Source: Planctomycetota bacterium (GTDB taxonomy: Bacteria; Planctomycetota; UBA1135; GCA-002748355). From it: DNA of 42,754 bases. The stretch covers positions 1 to 42,754 of the forward strand of contig JALUUL010000045.1 in assembly GCA_027021385.1 (NCBI GenBank), written 5' to 3'. This document shows, piece by piece, positions 35,041 to 42,727 of this stretch; the first letter of the stretch is position 1; the number at the start of each line of letters is the position of its first letter. The notes under the pieces were generated by a model. That model saw only the letters and a list, made by a program, of their open reading frames with translations. It searched no databases and was not told the origin of the DNA. The position numbers and the translations under genes were made by a program.

Positions 35041-35538
35041 TCAGGGGGGGAAGGCTCCGGTGGCCTCGAGGAGGCGGAGGAAGGTCCGTCCCCACCGGTA
35101 GTCCGCGAGGAGGCTGTCGTCGCGGTGTCCCAAGAGGCGGAGCGCCGCGTAGAGGGCCTCGATCGAAGCGAGGCCGCGGGCGGGATCGTCGAAGAGCTTG
35201 GAGCGGCGCGGATAGGCGGTCGGGAGGTCCGGGGGCAGGGAGCGCGGCAGGACCGGGCCGCGGAGGGCGGCGCGCATCGTCTCGAGGTGCCGCCAGGTCG
35301 CGTCGAGCAGGAGCAAGGGCGGCCCCGAGTCCGAGGGGGCGAGGACCGGGGCCTCGACCTCGAGACAGATGTGGGGGACCTCGCACTCGATGAGGTCGTC
35401 GGGCCGGAAGCGCTCGAAGACGAAGCCCTCGCGGCCGACGAGGGCTTCGAGCGTGCACTTCCTCCGGTTCTCGCGGTAGTGGCGGACGAGGCGGACCGGG
35501 AAGGGCGGGACCGCGGGCGTCGGGGAATCAGGAGGCAT
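35041..35538 (-). CDS. Tsr3-like (DUF367) rRNA aminocarboxypropyltransferase-like protein
   Basis: The 165-residue product resembles Tsr3, the SAM-dependent enzyme that adds an aminocarboxypropyl group to a modified uridine of small-subunit rRNA in eukaryotes and archaea. Matching stretches are LLLLDATWRHLE for the DCSW motif, LPRSLPPDLPTAYPRRSKLF, GLASIEALYAALRLLGH for the EAxAAAL helix, and DYRWGRTFLRLLEATG for the FKWGxxFLxLN end. RKCTLEALVGREGF at the N-terminus takes the place of the usual Cys/Lys-rich start. The related bacterial DTW protein TapT modifies tRNA, so the RNA target here is open. It overlaps the end of the GT9 gene by 11 bases on the same strand and is convergent with the SBBP gene. 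Confidence 0.68.
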   Translation of the reverse strand: MPPDSPTPAVPPFPVRLVRHYRENRRKCTLEALVGREGFVFERFRPDDLIECEVPHICLEVEAPVLAPSDSGPPLLLLDATWRHLETMRAALRGPVLPRSLPPDLPTAYPRRSKLFDDPARGLASIEALYAALRLLGHRDDSLLADYRWGRTFLRLLEATGAFPP

Positions 35539-36613
35539 GGGCCGCCGCCTCCCCGAACAGCCATTCGCGCAGGGCGTCGCGCACCGCTTCGGGAGGAATG
35601 CCGCGCACGCAGAGCGGAGCCGGACAGGCGCGCAGCCCACAGGGGGCGCAGGGGACCGGGTGGCGGAGGACGATCGCCCGCCCCCGCCAGGGACCGTAGC
35701 GGGCCGGGTCCTTCGGGCCGAAGAGGGCGACGACCGGGCGGCCGAGGGCCTGGGCCATGTGGAGGGGGCCCGAGTCCGCGGCGACGACGGCGGCCGCCCG
35801 TTCGAGGAGGGCCAGGGTCGCGGGCAGACCGAGGCGCGCGCCGTCCCAGTGGGGGAGCTGCGTTCGGGATCGGGCCGCGATCTCCCGGTGGAGCGCCTCC
35901 TCGCCGGGGCCGGTCGAGACGACGGCGCGCCAGCCCTCCCGCGCGCAGATGTCGGCGAGGAGCGCGAAGCGCTCCGACGGCCAACGCTTGAAGGCCGCGA
36001 AGGCGCTCGTGCCCGGGGCGAGGACGACGAGGGGGCCCTCGCCCGGAAGCCCGTCGAGGAAGGCGCGCGCGGCTTCCCGCGCCTCCTCGCGGACGAAGAG
36101 GAGGGGGCCCTCCGGGGGGGAGGGGTGGGGGGGCGGACAGAGGGTCTCCACGAGACGCCGGGCCTGCCGCGCGCGATGCGGGAGCGGGCCTTCCCAGCGA
36201 AGGGCCTCGTCGAGGACCCGCCAGGAGCCCTCCCGGGCGATCGGGGGGCCGAAGCCGAGCCTGCGGCCTGTGCGGGCCAGGCGCAGGTGGACCGCGCTCT
36301 TCAGGTTTCCCTGGAAGTCGAGGACCGCGTCGTAGCGCCGCGCGCGCAGCGCCCGCAGGTGTCGGAGGGCGAGGGCCGGGAGCGAGGGCCAGGTCCACGG
36401 GCGGCGGAGGCGCCTATCGAAGGCGCGCCTCGGGTAGACGAGAAGGCGGTCGATCCAGGGATGCCCCTCGAGGAGGGCCGCCGCCCGGTCCTCGACGAGC
36501 CAGTCGACTCGCGCCTCGGGCCGGGCCGCCTTCAGGAGCGCGAGACCCTCGAGGGCGAAGAGGACATCGCCGAGGGCGGAAAGGCGGACGAAGAGATAGC
36601 GGGCCTCGGCCAT
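35528..36613 (-). CDS. Glycosyltransferase family 9 (heptosyltransferase-like)
   Basis: The 361-residue product shows the GT9 pattern: RYLFVRLSALGDVLFALEGL with the conserved LGD near the N-terminus, DAVLDFQGNLKSAVHLRLAR, VVLAPGTSAFAAFKRWPSER with the phosphate-binding GTS/K-W pattern, and AADSGPLHMAQALGRPVVAL followed by FGPKDPARYGPW. Cysteines cluster near the end (VPCAPCGLRACPAPLC), as in WaaF/WaaC-like enzymes. GT9 enzymes add heptose or other sugars to LPS core at the inner face of the membrane. It is the first gene of a unit with the Tsr3-like gene. Its start codon overlaps that of the divergent Kdo-kinase-like gene. Confidence 0.92.
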   Translation of the reverse strand: MAEARYLFVRLSALGDVLFALEGLALLKAARPEARVDWLVEDRAAALLEGHPWIDRLLVYPRRAFDRRLRRPWTWPSLPALALRHLRALRARRYDAVLDFQGNLKSAVHLRLARTGRRLGFGPPIAREGSWRVLDEALRWEGPLPHRARQARRLVETLCPPPHPSPPEGPLLFVREEAREAARAFLDGLPGEGPLVVLAPGTSAFAAFKRWPSERFALLADICAREGWRAVVSTGPGEEALHREIAARSRTQLPHWDGARLGLPATLALLERAAAVVAADSGPLHMAQALGRPVVALFGPKDPARYGPWRGRAIVLRHPVPCAPCGLRACPAPLCVRGIPPEAVRDALREWLFGEAAAHAS

Positions 36614-37460
36614 GCGCGGGCATGATAGCCGCGCCGTGCGGCGACTGGACTTCGACAGGGTGTGGTTCTGGATTCCGGACGATGGCCCCGATCCCCCCGA
36701 GGCCTGGACCCTGCCCGGGTTCCGTCCGGCGGGGGAGGCCGCGCGCGGCGGGAGGGGGGGCGCGCGGCGCATCGAACTCCCGACCGGCGAGAGGCTGTGG
36801 TGGCGGGAGTATCGGCGCGGGGGCTGGTCCGCGCGCCTGCGCTCCCGGGCGTTTCGAAGCGACCGCCGCCTGCGGGGGGAGCTTCGGGCCCTCCGCCTCC
36901 TGGCCGAGGGGGGCGTGCCCGTGCCGCCTCCCTTCCTCGGGCGGGTCGAGCGCGTGTCCGGCGGCCTGCACCTGGTCCTCGTGACCCGCGACCTCGGCGG
37001 CCGCTCCCTCCTCGAGGCCGTGCTGGAAGCCGCGAACCCGCGCGCGGCCCTCGCCCTCTGCCGCGAGGCCGGACGGACCGTGCGGCGCATGCAGGACCTG
37101 GGCTTCCGCCACCCCGACCTGCATCCGGGCAACCTCCAGGTCGGGGAGGACGGCCGGGTCCATGTCCTCGACCTCGCGGGGGGGAGTTTCGCCTCCCCGG
37201 GCGAGGGCGTCCCCGACCCCGCCGCCCTCGTGCGCTGCGCGCGCTTCCTGCGCAAGCACCGCGGGCGCGACCCGAGCCCGCGCGAACTCTGCGCCTTCCT
37301 CCAGGGCTTCGAGCCCGAGGCCTCGCGCCGGCGCGCCCTCCTCCCCGAACTCCGCCGCCGCTACCTCCGCCAGGTCCGCCTGCGCCGCCTCCTCTGGCGC
37401 CGCCCCCGCCTCGCCCCCCCGGCCTTCCCCCGGGAGCCCCTACCCTCGGAGGGCCAGTGA
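36612..37460 (+). CDS. Lipopolysaccharide kinase, Kdo kinase (KdkA)-like
   Basis: A 282-residue kinase-like protein. The small-lobe strand LWWREYRRGGW carries the basic stretch typical of KdkA (YRRGG), the catalytic loop is FRHPDLHPGNLQV (D169, N174) and the metal-binding DFG equivalent is VLDLAGGSF (D187). These are the features of the LPS kinase family that phosphorylates Kdo or heptose of the core oligosaccharide with ATP. The C-terminus is unusually Arg/Pro-rich (about 255-282). The start is not certain: ATG 36612 shares CATG with the divergent GT9 start, and GTG 36636 is an alternative; neither has a clear ribosome-binding site. Together with GT9 it points to LPS core assembly. Confidence 0.78.
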   Translation: MRGHDSRAVRRLDFDRVWFWIPDDGPDPPEAWTLPGFRPAGEAARGGRGGARRIELPTGERLWWREYRRGGWSARLRSRAFRSDRRLRGELRALRLLAEGGVPVPPPFLGRVERVSGGLHLVLVTRDLGGRSLLEAVLEAANPRAALALCREAGRTVRRMQDLGFRHPDLHPGNLQVGEDGRVHVLDLAGGSFASPGEGVPDPAALVRCARFLRKHRGRDPSPRELCAFLQGFEPEASRRRALLPELRRRYLRQVRLRRLLWRRPRLAPPAFPREPLPSEGQ

Positions 37461-37594
37461 GAATTGACGAGCGAGGAGGACTTTCTTCGAGGTTTTATTG
37501 CGAGAAGGTCGCTGCTGTCCTACCGGCAAGGGTCGTTTCCCGGAAACTTCCAGGCTCGAGTTCCTTCCACCCCATCTCGATGGGAGCAGTTGTG

Positions 37595-38542
37595 ATGATG
37601 CGGATCCGTTTCCTCTCGATCCTCCTCCCCGTCGTGCTCCTGGGTTGCACGCTGCGACATCCCTCTTCGGCGGCCGAGGCCTCCGGTTCTCCGTCCGAGG
37701 CCGAGGGAACCTTCGGTGTCCTTTTGATGGCGCACGGAGGTCCGCCGGAATGGAATCGAGGAGTCCTGGACGCGGTGAAACCCCTGCAGGGGGACCATGC
37801 GATCGAGGTCGCCTTCGGAATGGCCGACGCGGCTTCGATCCAGGAGGCGGTCGGGGCTCTCGAGGCACGAGGTGTCCGCAAGATCGGCGTCGTCCGTCTC
37901 TTCGTTTCCGGAGAGAGCTGGTACGACCGGACGGAGCGGATTCTCGGGCTTCAACCGGGGGCTCCGGTCCGGAAGACGACAAGGCCGCAGGGGCACGGAG
38001 AGGGCCACGGCGGCCGGCGACATCGGATGGAGTTCTGGAGGATTCGAACTCGAGCCTCCTTTTCCCTCACCAGACAGGGTTTGGTCGAGGCCGAGGCGAT
38101 GGGGACCGTCCTCGCCGACCGGGCCCGAGCCCTCAGCCGTGCTCCTGAAAAGGAAGATCTTCTCATCCTTGCGCATGGGCCCGGCGACGACGCGGAGAAC
38201 AGGAGATGGATCGCCGACCTCGAGGCCCGCGCCGCCGTGGTTCGGGAATCCCTGCCCTTCCGGCGCATCCGGGTCGAGACTCTGCGGGAAGACTGGCCGG
38301 ACAAACGCAAGGACGCCGAGCGCCGGATCCGCGCCTTCGTGAAGAGGGCCGAGGACGAGGGCGGCACGGCGATCGTCATCCCTTTCCGGGTTCATGGATT
38401 CGGACCGTATGCGAAGGTCCTCGAGGGGCTCGACTACGTTTCGGACGGCAAAGGGCTCATCCCTCATCCCAAGGTCACGGAGTGGATCGCGGGGAGGATA
38501 CGGGCCCTCAGGAAGGGGAGCTTCAGGAAACCGGTCGACTAG
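37595..38542 (+). CDS. CbiX/ferrochelatase-like lipoprotein
   Basis: The 315-residue product begins with a lipoprotein signal (MMRIRFLSILLPVVLLGC, lipobox LLGC, Cys18). The body has two half-domains like the type II chelatases CbiX/SirB: GVLLMAHGGPPEWNRGVLDA with H47 and DLLILAHGPGDDAENRRWIA with H194, each followed by the helix-strand pattern of the chelatase fold (EVAFGMADAASIQEAVGALE; IGVVRLFVSGESWYDRTERI). An insert near residues 126-145 is rich in His and Arg (GHGEGHGGRRHRMEFW). Such enzymes insert Co2+ or Fe2+ into sirohydrochlorin, but they are cytoplasmic; a lipid-anchored form suggests metal handling in the periplasm, which is inference. GGAG eight bases before ATG 37595 sets the start. 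Confidence 0.75.
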   Translation: MMRIRFLSILLPVVLLGCTLRHPSSAAEASGSPSEAEGTFGVLLMAHGGPPEWNRGVLDAVKPLQGDHAIEVAFGMADAASIQEAVGALEARGVRKIGVVRLFVSGESWYDRTERILGLQPGAPVRKTTRPQGHGEGHGGRRHRMEFWRIRTRASFSLTRQGLVEAEAMGTVLADRARALSRAPEKEDLLILAHGPGDDAENRRWIADLEARAAVVRESLPFRRIRVETLREDWPDKRKDAERRIRAFVKRAEDEGGTAIVIPFRVHGFGPYAKVLEGLDYVSDGKGLIPHPKVTEWIAGRIRALRKGSFRKPVD

Positions 38543-38990
38543 GCCGGGATCCGAGGTGTGGAACTCTCCGGGGCGGGCGCGGCGCCGGAACGAGGACCGA
38601 TGCGGCGACGGGGCCTAGCGAAGCTTTCCCGCTGCGAAGAAGACCTCCAGACCTTAGGACTCCTTGCGTACCGGACGGGGGAAGGCTGCGGGCGACGAGG
38701 ACGGGAGAGAACGATACGGGGCCATCCTGGCGCTTCATCGGCGATGACCGGGGTCGACATCGGCCTGCCTCCATGCCAGGGGATCGGATCGGGGCGTGGA
38801 GAAATGCGGATTCATAATTTCATGGAATAGTGTTTTATAAGGGAGGCGTTCGAGACCGGTGCCGGGGTGGTATGGTCCCGAGCCCAATCCACCGGGGGGA
38901 GGAGCGAACGTCCCCCGGAGGGCCCCGCAGGCGGTTCCCCGGCGGGCGTTTCGAGGATTCGATCCCACGGAGAGGAGCGGCACGCCCGGA
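38543..38990. other. 448-bp intergenic region with an AT-rich patch
   Basis: No gene is supported. Short open frames here (for example 38558-38830) encode Arg/Gly-rich sequence with no family signal. The striking part is an AT-rich patch at about 38805-38842 in otherwise GC-rich DNA, containing a possible promoter for the nuclease gene. A GTG at 38859 could extend the nuclease gene upstream but adds a Pro/Gly/Arg-rich stretch and is not favoured. Confidence 0.5.
38811..38841 (+). promoter_or_regulatory. Possible promoter of the HhH/nuclease gene
   Basis: TTCATA (38811-38816, four of six to TTGACA) and a TTTATA/TATAAG region (38834-38841) are 17-19 bases apart, the only AT-rich stretch of the region. 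The leader to the ATG at 38991 would be about 145 bases. Suggestive only. Confidence 0.3.
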
Positions 38991-40283
38991 ATGCTCGACC
39001 CAGCGACCCCCACCCGCGATCCCCTCCTCCGCCTGCTCGAACGCTGGCGCGAAGATCCGTACGGCACGTATCGGACATGGTTCCTCTGGGACCAACGGTT
39101 GAAGAATTTCCGATCCATCCGACGGGGGATTTCCGTCGTGGTCGCCGAGATCGAGTCGGGGAGCTTCGGAAACGTCTACAAGGGTTCGTCGCTCGAGACG
39201 ATCGTGAGGTCGATCGCTGAGCAAAGGCAGATTTTCCGTGGTGCCGACCACGCCTTCCTCTGGAAGCCCAAGCTCCGCATTCCGGACATCTACGAGAACC
39301 GCCCCAATCAACTCGCATTCGGGAATTTCCTGAAGACCTGCGCCTGCTGCTCGGGTCGGGAATCCAAACTCGTCGACGCCATCCGGGAACTGGATCGGGC
39401 CGGGATCAAAGGCCTTGGCCCTGCGGCGGCCAATATCCTCTACTTCCTCCATCCGACCGTGGTCTCCCCGTTCAACACCTCGATCGTGAAGGGATACAAC
39501 GCCCTCACCGGGGCCAGGGTGAAATTGGGGCGGTGGGAGGAATACTTGGCGATGCGCCGGGGGATCCTCGAGATGAATTCGCGGTACAGCGCCCTTCTCT
39601 CCAACGACCTGGGGGCGATCGCGGGTTTCCTGTTCGATGTCGGATCCGGGAGATACCCGGTCCCGCCGCGGGAATCCGACGACGAGGCCCTCACGCGGTG
39701 GGAGGAGGATCTTGCCGCGGTTCGGGAAGAATCCGCAAAGGCCATGCGGGCGATTCGAGCGGCGCGTGATGAGGATCACACCCATACCGAGATCCAAGGG
39801 TGGCTTCGGGATCTGGGGGTTGCCGTCGGGTACGACGTTTGGATCGCGAGCAACGACCGCAACCGCCCGTTCCGAGGGGGAAGACTCTCCGACGGCTGTC
39901 TCGACCGGCTTCCCGAGGTTCTGGAGGAGTCCCCGTCCTTCGATACGATCCGTTTCATCGACGTTCTCTGGGTCGATACGGCGGCCGACAGGGTCGTCGC
40001 CGCCTTCGAGGTCGAGCACACGACCTCGATCCGTTCGGGAATCCTGAGGATGCTGGATCTTGCGCTCGATCTGGCCCAGACGGGGTTGTCCATGTTCCTG
40101 GTCGCCCCCGATTCCCGGGAGGCGGAGGTCCGGGAGGAACTGGAGCGTCCGGCGTTCCGCCGGGTGGCGGATCTGGATGTCCGCTTCATCGCCTACGACG
40201 ACCTGCAGAAGAACTTCGAGGCCATCACCCGTTTCGGCCAGGGCATGAAGCCGATCGACGCCATCGCCCGGAGGTTGCGCTGA
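38991..40283 (+). CDS. Putative HhH-PD-(D/E)XK DNA nuclease (restriction-endonuclease-like), orphan
   Basis: The 430-residue product has two recognisable parts. Around residues 132-156 LDRAGIKGLGPAAANILYFL is a helix-hairpin-helix like that of HhH-GPD DNA glycosylases, followed by NTSIVKGYNALTGARVKLGR. The C-terminal part, about 262-400, looks like a restriction-endonuclease-type PD-(D/E)XK core: E267 in HTEIQGWLRDLG, then RFIDVLWVDTAADRVVAAFE (D324, E340), VEHTTSIRSGILRMLDLALD (E342) and LSMFLVAPDSREAEV. The first 130 residues are unassigned and contain a CACCSG pair of cysteines. DNA cleavage is likely but untested; no methyltransferase or other defence gene is adjacent. It is the first gene of the accessory-looking right end. 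Confidence 0.7.
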   Translation: MLDPATPTRDPLLRLLERWREDPYGTYRTWFLWDQRLKNFRSIRRGISVVVAEIESGSFGNVYKGSSLETIVRSIAEQRQIFRGADHAFLWKPKLRIPDIYENRPNQLAFGNFLKTCACCSGRESKLVDAIRELDRAGIKGLGPAAANILYFLHPTVVSPFNTSIVKGYNALTGARVKLGRWEEYLAMRRGILEMNSRYSALLSNDLGAIAGFLFDVGSGRYPVPPRESDDEALTRWEEDLAAVREESAKAMRAIRAARDEDHTHTEIQGWLRDLGVAVGYDVWIASNDRNRPFRGGRLSDGCLDRLPEVLEESPSFDTIRFIDVLWVDTAADRVVAAFEVEHTTSIRSGILRMLDLALDLAQTGLSMFLVAPDSREAEVREELERPAFRRVADLDVRFIAYDDLQKNFEAITRFGQGMKPIDAIARRLR

Positions 40284-40502
40284 TTCGGCGTGAAGGGATT
40301 CGCCTCCTCCTCGGTCGAGGTCGTTGCGGAACGAGGCGCTCGGGGGCGTCAGCCGAGGAGGGTCATTCGAGGACGGAACCGAGGTCGCCGCCTGATTCAG
40401 CCATCCACAGCTTTGGACGATACTTCCCTCGAAGTCGCGGGTACATGGACATCGGGACCCATGGCATGGGAATGGTGACGAGCGGCTTACGCCCAACAGG
40501 GT

Positions 40503-42353
40503 CTACTTCAACGAAATGGAATTGATCTTCCCTGATTCGAGCAACACCTTCTTTTCGATCTTCTCTCCCGGGAACTCAACTACGGCATAGGATCGAGTAA
40601 GGACTCCTCCGAAAAGCCGAAAGAAAGGTCCTTTCCACTTTGCCTGATAAAGACGTCCTAAAAAGGCCTTCCGGGCCCAAGGAACATCGACGAGATGCAA
40701 CTTCATGGGTCTCTCGACAGCCGGACCATGAACGGCACCTTCGAAGAACCCCGCCGGCAAGACGTATGCATCCACCTTTCTTGCTCTCCCCCCGGCTAAC
40801 ACCGTCTTCTCTCCAAAAAAAGACCCATCCTCGGCGACAAGGAACAATTTATAGGATCCAAGAGGAACCGTTTCGATCCAGTTCGTTCCGAGCGAAAAGA
40901 CCCCTGTTCTGATCCGGTGCAGGGGTGGGAGCCCTAATAGAAGCCAACGGACCTCGCCTCTGCGGACAGGTCGGCCGTAGGAGAGTCCATGGATGTCTAT
41001 GATAAGGTTGGTTGTAGATCCAAATTGGATGAGATAGGTCTGTTGGGGATGGAAAAATGCGATTCTTTCCGAAAACCCGAATCGTTTGTCCCAAGCCCCG
41101 ATTTCGATAGGGAACGAGTAGGAGTTCAAGAAGGAGAAACGCCCGCTGTTATCGGAACGTACGGTTTGAATCAGTTCAGGGAAAATCATCGGGGACCTGT
41201 CGTCACGATAGGGGATCAATGAGATCACGGCTCCGGAGACTCCGTTACCGTTCGAATCAACAACCTTTCCATTGATTCTCGTGTCTTCGAGGGATGTCAT
41301 CAAATACATCGTAATGTTTTGGTTATCATCCGATATCTTAAGCAACTGGTAGGCATACCCTCGTTTTCTGGCCAGGAGGAACACTTCCTTGTCTTTAGGA
41401 ACCAAGACGGTGGCTCTTCCCTGTTCGTCCGTCATGGCGGTCGCATATTGAAAGGCCTCCTGCTTCGACCGGAGGTTGAGAACCACACCGGCAAGGGGCC
41501 GAGCCTGCTCGGCCGCGAAGGTTCGGACGACAACGGGCGTGAGTCGGAACTCCAAAGCGGCACCGTTCTGGCTGATCAGGACCTCCATCGTCGTAAGGGT
41601 CGAGTAGTGGTTGTTTTCTACGACCAAGGAAACCCTCACTTTTCCCTCGTCGTCGATCGAATGCACGTCGAGTTCGAAACTCCCATCCCGTTGGAGTTTG
41701 GTCCAGCCGAGGAATCTTTCGGAAGGCCGATTGCCCGAAACGTAGTAGAACCCAAGGCGTAAGTTTTTTCCCGCAGGTAGTGGCGTTACGACTCTTCCGT
41801 GAAGAACCTGCCGTTTCGGAAGGGTGATCGTGATGGAAGGTTCCAGGAGGATTTTCCCGGAAAATACAATCTGTTTTGCAGGACTCCGAATCAAGACATT
41901 GACGAGTTCAAAATATGTCCACTCCTTAGCATCGAGGAGCATTCTCATCGAGCCGTCGGATCGTGTCACCCCCTTGGCCGTCACCCCCTCCTTTGCTCCG
42001 ATCCAATATTTCCCTTGCTTTCCAAGAAAAAGTTCAAATCCGGAGGCCGGCCCTTTTCCCCATGTCACATGGAAAAGGACCTCGTGCATTTTCGAGTTTA
42101 AAGGGGAAGGTTTTTCTGAATTTGAACGAATCGGGGATTCTCGGAGGAACCCAAGAAACTTCTGCTTGAACGAATCGGAAGATTCTGTTGTTTCGTGATT
42201 GATTCCTCCAAGGTTATGGCCCGTTCTCAGCTGACCGAGTGTCGTCTCGGCATCCGCGGGTCCCCAGAATCCTTTCAAGAATAAAAAGCAGAGTGCAATG
42301 AGAGCCGTGGCCAACGCCGTCCAGCCTGCGCCTTTGGCTGCATTTCGCATCAT
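40503..42353 (-). CDS. Large membrane-anchored carboxypeptidase-regulatory-like beta protein
   Basis: The 616-residue product has one N-terminal hydrophobic span (GWTALATALIALCFLFLKGF, about residues 10-29) that should anchor it with the bulk outside. The rest is beta-rich. At least three stretches resemble carboxypeptidase regulatory-like (transthyretin-fold) units: RQVLHGRVVTPLPAGKNLRL, RPLAGVVLNLRSKQEAFQYA with TDEQGRATVLVPKDKE, and RINGKVVDSNGNGVSGAVIS with RSDNSGRFSFLNSYSFPIEI. The pattern is like that of the shorter protein at 19875-20978. No enzyme motif is visible. Codon use is AT-richer than in neighbours. A good promoter precedes it, and it lies 101 bp after the six-cysteine gene on the same strand. 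Confidence 0.78.
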   Translation of the reverse strand: MMRNAAKGAGWTALATALIALCFLFLKGFWGPADAETTLGQLRTGHNLGGINHETTESSDSFKQKFLGFLRESPIRSNSEKPSPLNSKMHEVLFHVTWGKGPASGFELFLGKQGKYWIGAKEGVTAKGVTRSDGSMRMLLDAKEWTYFELVNVLIRSPAKQIVFSGKILLEPSITITLPKRQVLHGRVVTPLPAGKNLRLGFYYVSGNRPSERFLGWTKLQRDGSFELDVHSIDDEGKVRVSLVVENNHYSTLTTMEVLISQNGAALEFRLTPVVVRTFAAEQARPLAGVVLNLRSKQEAFQYATAMTDEQGRATVLVPKDKEVFLLARKRGYAYQLLKISDDNQNITMYLMTSLEDTRINGKVVDSNGNGVSGAVISLIPYRDDRSPMIFPELIQTVRSDNSGRFSFLNSYSFPIEIGAWDKRFGFSERIAFFHPQQTYLIQFGSTTNLIIDIHGLSYGRPVRRGEVRWLLLGLPPLHRIRTGVFSLGTNWIETVPLGSYKLFLVAEDGSFFGEKTVLAGGRARKVDAYVLPAGFFEGAVHGPAVERPMKLHLVDVPWARKAFLGRLYQAKWKGPFFRLFGGVLTRSYAVVEFPGEKIEKKVLLESGKINSISLK

Positions 42354-42392
42354 GAGATCATTGGTGAAATACCCCCGACCTGTGGATCCCGG

Positions 42393-42421
42393 ATTCTACG
42401 TACATCAAGCAGGCCTGCCAA
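42393..42421 (-). promoter_or_regulatory. Strong predicted sigma70 promoter for the 616-residue protein gene
   Basis: Minus strand TTGGCA (42421-42416) and TAGAAT (42398-42393), five of six matches each, are exactly 17 bases apart. Transcription would start near 42386, about 33 bases before the ATG at 42353. This is the best promoter match in the window and implies that the gene can be expressed independently of the upstream six-cysteine gene. Confidence 0.6.
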
Positions 42422-42454
42422 GCCATGCCGATCCACTCTGTTTCGCTTTTACTT

Positions 42455-42727
42455 TCAGAATAGGCAACCGCAACCATCATGATTGGGATCTCGGTAAGCA
42501 AACCCCAACATGAACCCAGGCTCGACTCCAACTACGCAGCGTCCTCCCCTGACACTGCATTGTTGATTGATGACTCCGCAATCCGTAGGAGATCCGGTGC
42601 AGTCGGGTTCCGCCGATATCTCCATGGGGGAGAATACGACCATCGGGGGCCGATTGCCCGCGCTTCCTGAGGTGGGTCCCAAGGCAACGAGGACCGCCAG
42701 AAGAGTCCATTTCATCAATCGATTCAT
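42455..42727 (-). CDS. Secreted six-cysteine mini-protein
   Basis: The 90-residue product starts at ATG 42727, preceded by GGAAGGAG with an eight-base spacer; an in-frame ATG at 42745 is less well placed. It has a clear signal peptide (MNRLMKWTLLAVLVALGPTS, cleavage near GSAG about residue 24). The mature part of about 66 residues has six cysteines in the stretches PDCTGSPTDCGVINQQC, GGRCVV and DGCGCLF, an even number suited to three disulfides. No family was recognised. It ends at the cysteine-rich tail GCGCLF. It could be a small secreted peptide, toxin-like or structural; function unknown. The promoter lies beyond the window edge. Confidence 0.7.
   Translation of the reverse strand: MNRLMKWTLLAVLVALGPTSGSAGNRPPMVVFSPMEISAEPDCTGSPTDCGVINQQCSVRGGRCVVGVEPGFMLGFAYRDPNHDGCGCLF

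Noticed and set aside
37464..37500. TTGACG box upstream of the CbiX-like gene
   Set aside because: The nearest AT-rich -10 candidate is about 22 bases away, too far for a normal promoter.
38030..38080. tRNA-like fragment GGATTCGAACTC on the minus strand in the CbiX-like gene
   Set aside because: The T-loop-like word is present but flanking bases do not pair as a T stem, no other arms are found, and it lies inside a good coding frame.
38558..38830. Short open frame of 90 codons in the intergenic region
   Set aside because: No ribosome-binding site, Arg/Gly-rich composition, no homology-like motif and no conserved neighbour.
38859..38990. GTG start extending the nuclease gene by 44 residues
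   Set aside because: The added residues are Pro/Gly/Arg-rich, typical of non-coding DNA here, while the ATG at 38991 gives a sensible N-terminus.
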